In this document: positions 6,523 to 7,365 of the stretch, in pieces
Layout: each line of letters opens with the position of its first letter
How positions within the stretch are numbered: the stretch's first letter is position 1
Notes under the pieces: model-generated
Database searches by the model: none
The model's input: the letters and a program-made list of their open reading frames with translations, nothing else
What the model was told of the DNA's origin: nothing
Assembly (NCBI GenBank): GCA_011048585.1
Contig: DSDS01000029.1
Location: forward strand, 1-7,365
Direction: 5' to 3'
Length of the DNA stretch: 7,365 nucleotides
From: Desulfurivibrio alkaliphilus
Lineage (GTDB): Bacteria > Desulfobacterota > Desulfobulbia > Desulfobulbales > Desulfurivibrionaceae
Position numbers and translations under genes: made by a program

Positions 6523-6732
6523 CTACATCATCCTGATCCGGCCGCAATCGGGGCAGACCCAGGTGGGACCATTGCTCAGCCCCCAGCGGTTTTCCTTGAA
6601 GCACTCGTCGCAGATCTCGAAACCACAGGGGCAGTTCCAGCAAAAGGGCATACTCCGACCGCAGCAGTGACAGGTGAATCCTTGCCGTCGCCGGCGCCGG
6701 CGTGCCGGTTTGGTCGAGTTATTCTCACTCAT
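6523..6732 (-). CDS. Cysteine-rich zinc-ribbon microprotein linked to cutA
   Basis: 69 residues from ATG 6732-6730; the ATGAGTGA overlap with the end of cutA indicates translational coupling. The N-terminus is hydrophilic with six consecutive arginines at 11-16. It has ten cysteines: C21, C23, C24, C31, C34, C36, C41, C44, C60 and C63, as CxCC, CxxCxC, CxxC and a terminal CPDCG. The last two pairs look like a classic zinc ribbon; the extra ones could bind a second zinc. There is no signal peptide, so it should be cytoplasmic. The arginine run plus ribbon suggests nucleic-acid or ribosome contact, but no function can be assigned. Metal binding would fit the neighbour CutA, a protein historically tied to metal tolerance, but that link is speculative. 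The short length and intact overlap argue for a real gene. Confidence 0.75.
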   Translation of the reverse strand: MSENNSTKPARRRRRRQGFTCHCCGRSMPFCWNCPCGFEICDECFKENRWGLSNGPTWVCPDCGRIRMM

Positions 6733-7051
6733 CCTGGCCCTGCAGTTCAGACCGCAACCACTGTTCGTAGGCCCCACCGCAGGAAGGCATGGGGATGGCC
6801 GCCACCTCCGGCACATCATAAGGGTGGATCCGCACGATACTTTCTTCCACCTGGGAAAAATGATCGGCCCGGCTTTTAATCTGACACTGATACTCCTCCG
6901 TTCTTTCGATACTGCCCTCCCAGCGATACATGCTGGTGATCGGACCGACAATCTGCACACAGGCGGCCTGGTGTTCCTCCAGCAGGGTTCTGGCGATCCG
7001 TTCGGCATCTTCCCTGGTGCCCACGGTGGTCACAATCTGAATATACTCCAT
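6725..7051 (-). CDS. cutA: Divalent-cation tolerance protein CutA
   Basis: 108 residues, normal for this small trimeric ferredoxin-like protein. Family marks in order: beta-strand YIQIVTTVG (3-11), helix DAERIARTLLEEHQAACVQI (15-34) with the conserved Cys31, PITSMYRWEGSIERTEEY (37-54), Lys59, and HPYDVPEV (76-83), then GGAYEQWL (92-99) near the C-terminus. CutA was named from copper and divalent-cation tolerance in E. coli; its molecular role in most bacteria is unsettled, and PII-like signalling has been proposed from its fold. A ribosome site GGAGGTG (7057-7063) lies 5 bases before the ATG. It is the first gene of a pair with the zinc-ribbon protein and is transcribed away from coaX. Confidence 0.96.
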   Translation of the reverse strand: MEYIQIVTTVGTREDAERIARTLLEEHQAACVQIVGPITSMYRWEGSIERTEEYQCQIKSRADHFSQVEESIVRIHPYDVPEVAAIPMPSCGGAYEQWLRSELQGQDE

Positions 7052-7068
7052 TATTTCACCTCCGAATA

Positions 7069-7097
7069 GTTATCAGCCCAAGCGACTTGCTGGACAA
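7069..7097 (-). promoter_or_regulatory. Candidate cutA promoter
   Basis: Minus strand TTGTCC (7097-7092), 17 bases, GATAAC (7074-7069); four of six matches in each box. It lies just upstream of the cutA ribosome site. Its -35 overlaps that of the opposing coaX promoter candidate. Confidence 0.38.
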
Positions 7098-7120
7098 GCG
7101 GCTTTTTAATCTGTTACAGT
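7091..7120 (+). promoter_or_regulatory. Candidate coaX promoter
   Basis: TGGACA (7091-7096, five of six), 18 bases, TACAGT (7115-7120, four of six) with TG one base upstream at 7112-7113 (extended -10). It lies about 55 bases before the coaX start. This is the best promoter-like match in the intergenic region. Confidence 0.42.
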
Positions 7121-7176
7121 CGTAAGCCTTACCAACCCCAACAATCTATCCAACCCCCAAGGCAAGGAGAGCTTCC

Positions 7177-7365
7177 ATGCTGCTCGCCATAGACGTGGGC
7201 AACTCCCACACCGTTATCGGCCTCTTCGACGGCCCCCGCCTGCGCTGCCAGTGGCGAATGGGAACCAACCGGGGAGCCACGGTGGATGAACTGGCCGCCC
7301 GGCTGCACGTACTGTTCGCCATGGAAAACGCCACCCTGGGCCAAGTCAGCGGGGTGATCATCGCC
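7177..7365 (+). CDS. coaX: Type III pantothenate kinase, 5' part only
   Basis: 63 codons run open to the window end; family members are about 250-260 residues, so roughly three quarters is missing. The product phosphorylates pantothenate, the first committed step of coenzyme A synthesis, in the cytoplasm. The N-terminus MLLAIDVGNSHTVIGLFDG carries the phosphate-binding DxGN motif of the ASKHA fold (D6, G8, N9), with Ser-His where many members have Thr-Asn. WRMGTNRGATVDELAARL (26-43) matches the following W-R-hydroxyl and T-x-DE-x region of the family. AAGGAGA (7164-7170) ends 6 bases before the ATG. It has its own promoter candidate and no birA directly upstream, a common partner elsewhere. 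Confidence 0.93.
   Translation, partial: MLLAIDVGNSHTVIGLFDGPRLRCQWRMGTNRGATVDELAARLHVLFAMENATLGQVSGVIIA

Noticed and set aside
7129..7361. Minus-strand frames opposite the start of coaX
   Set aside because: They are antisense to a clear CoaX N-terminus with a good ribosome site and have no recognisable content.

Overview
This is a GC-rich bacterial chromosomal window, Gram-negative because four consecutive genes encode predicted outer-membrane lipoproteins. The lepA sequence, the LPP20/LpoB/COG3014 lipoprotein set and the cutA-zinc-ribbon pair suggest a delta-proteobacterium (Desulfobacterota or Desulfuromonadales type). That placement is inference from gene content, not a measured phylogeny.

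Layout. Bases 1-680 are the middle of a surface-type protein gene with an Ig-like domain followed by beta-rich sequence. It enters from outside the window and loses its proper 3' end near 680. Bases about 684-960 are compositionally different: by hand count 691-790 is 43% GC, against 65% for 201-300. This stretch has a strong ribosome-binding site and start codon on the minus strand, a 14-bp bulged stem-loop and a 12-bp near-perfect direct repeat. It looks like the 5' end of a foreign element cut off by a rearrangement. lepA (1088-2878, +) follows, encoding the ribosome-associated GTPase EF4.

A four-gene minus-strand operon (6423 down to 2891) meets lepA tail to tail, 12 bp apart. In transcription order it encodes a short LPP20-family lipoprotein, an LpoB-like penicillin-binding-protein activator, a COG3014-type TPR lipoprotein and a longer LPP20-family lipoprotein. 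The junctions are an ATGA overlap, an 11-bp gap and a 1-bp gap, so co-translation is likely. The set is best read as an outer-membrane lipoprotein complex linked to peptidoglycan synthesis or envelope maintenance; only the LpoB link has a precedent in a characterised protein.

Further right, also on the minus strand, cutA (7051-6725) overlaps by 8 bp a 69-residue cysteine-rich zinc-ribbon protein of unknown function (6732-6523). The 125-bp gap 7052-7176 holds candidate back-to-back promoters with overlapping -35 boxes. They would drive cutA leftward and coaX (type III pantothenate kinase) rightward; coaX is cut by the window end. Most genes here are ordinary housekeeping or envelope genes. The least explained parts are the broken 680-960 region, the double-LPP20 lipoprotein operon and the cutA-linked zinc-ribbon microprotein.
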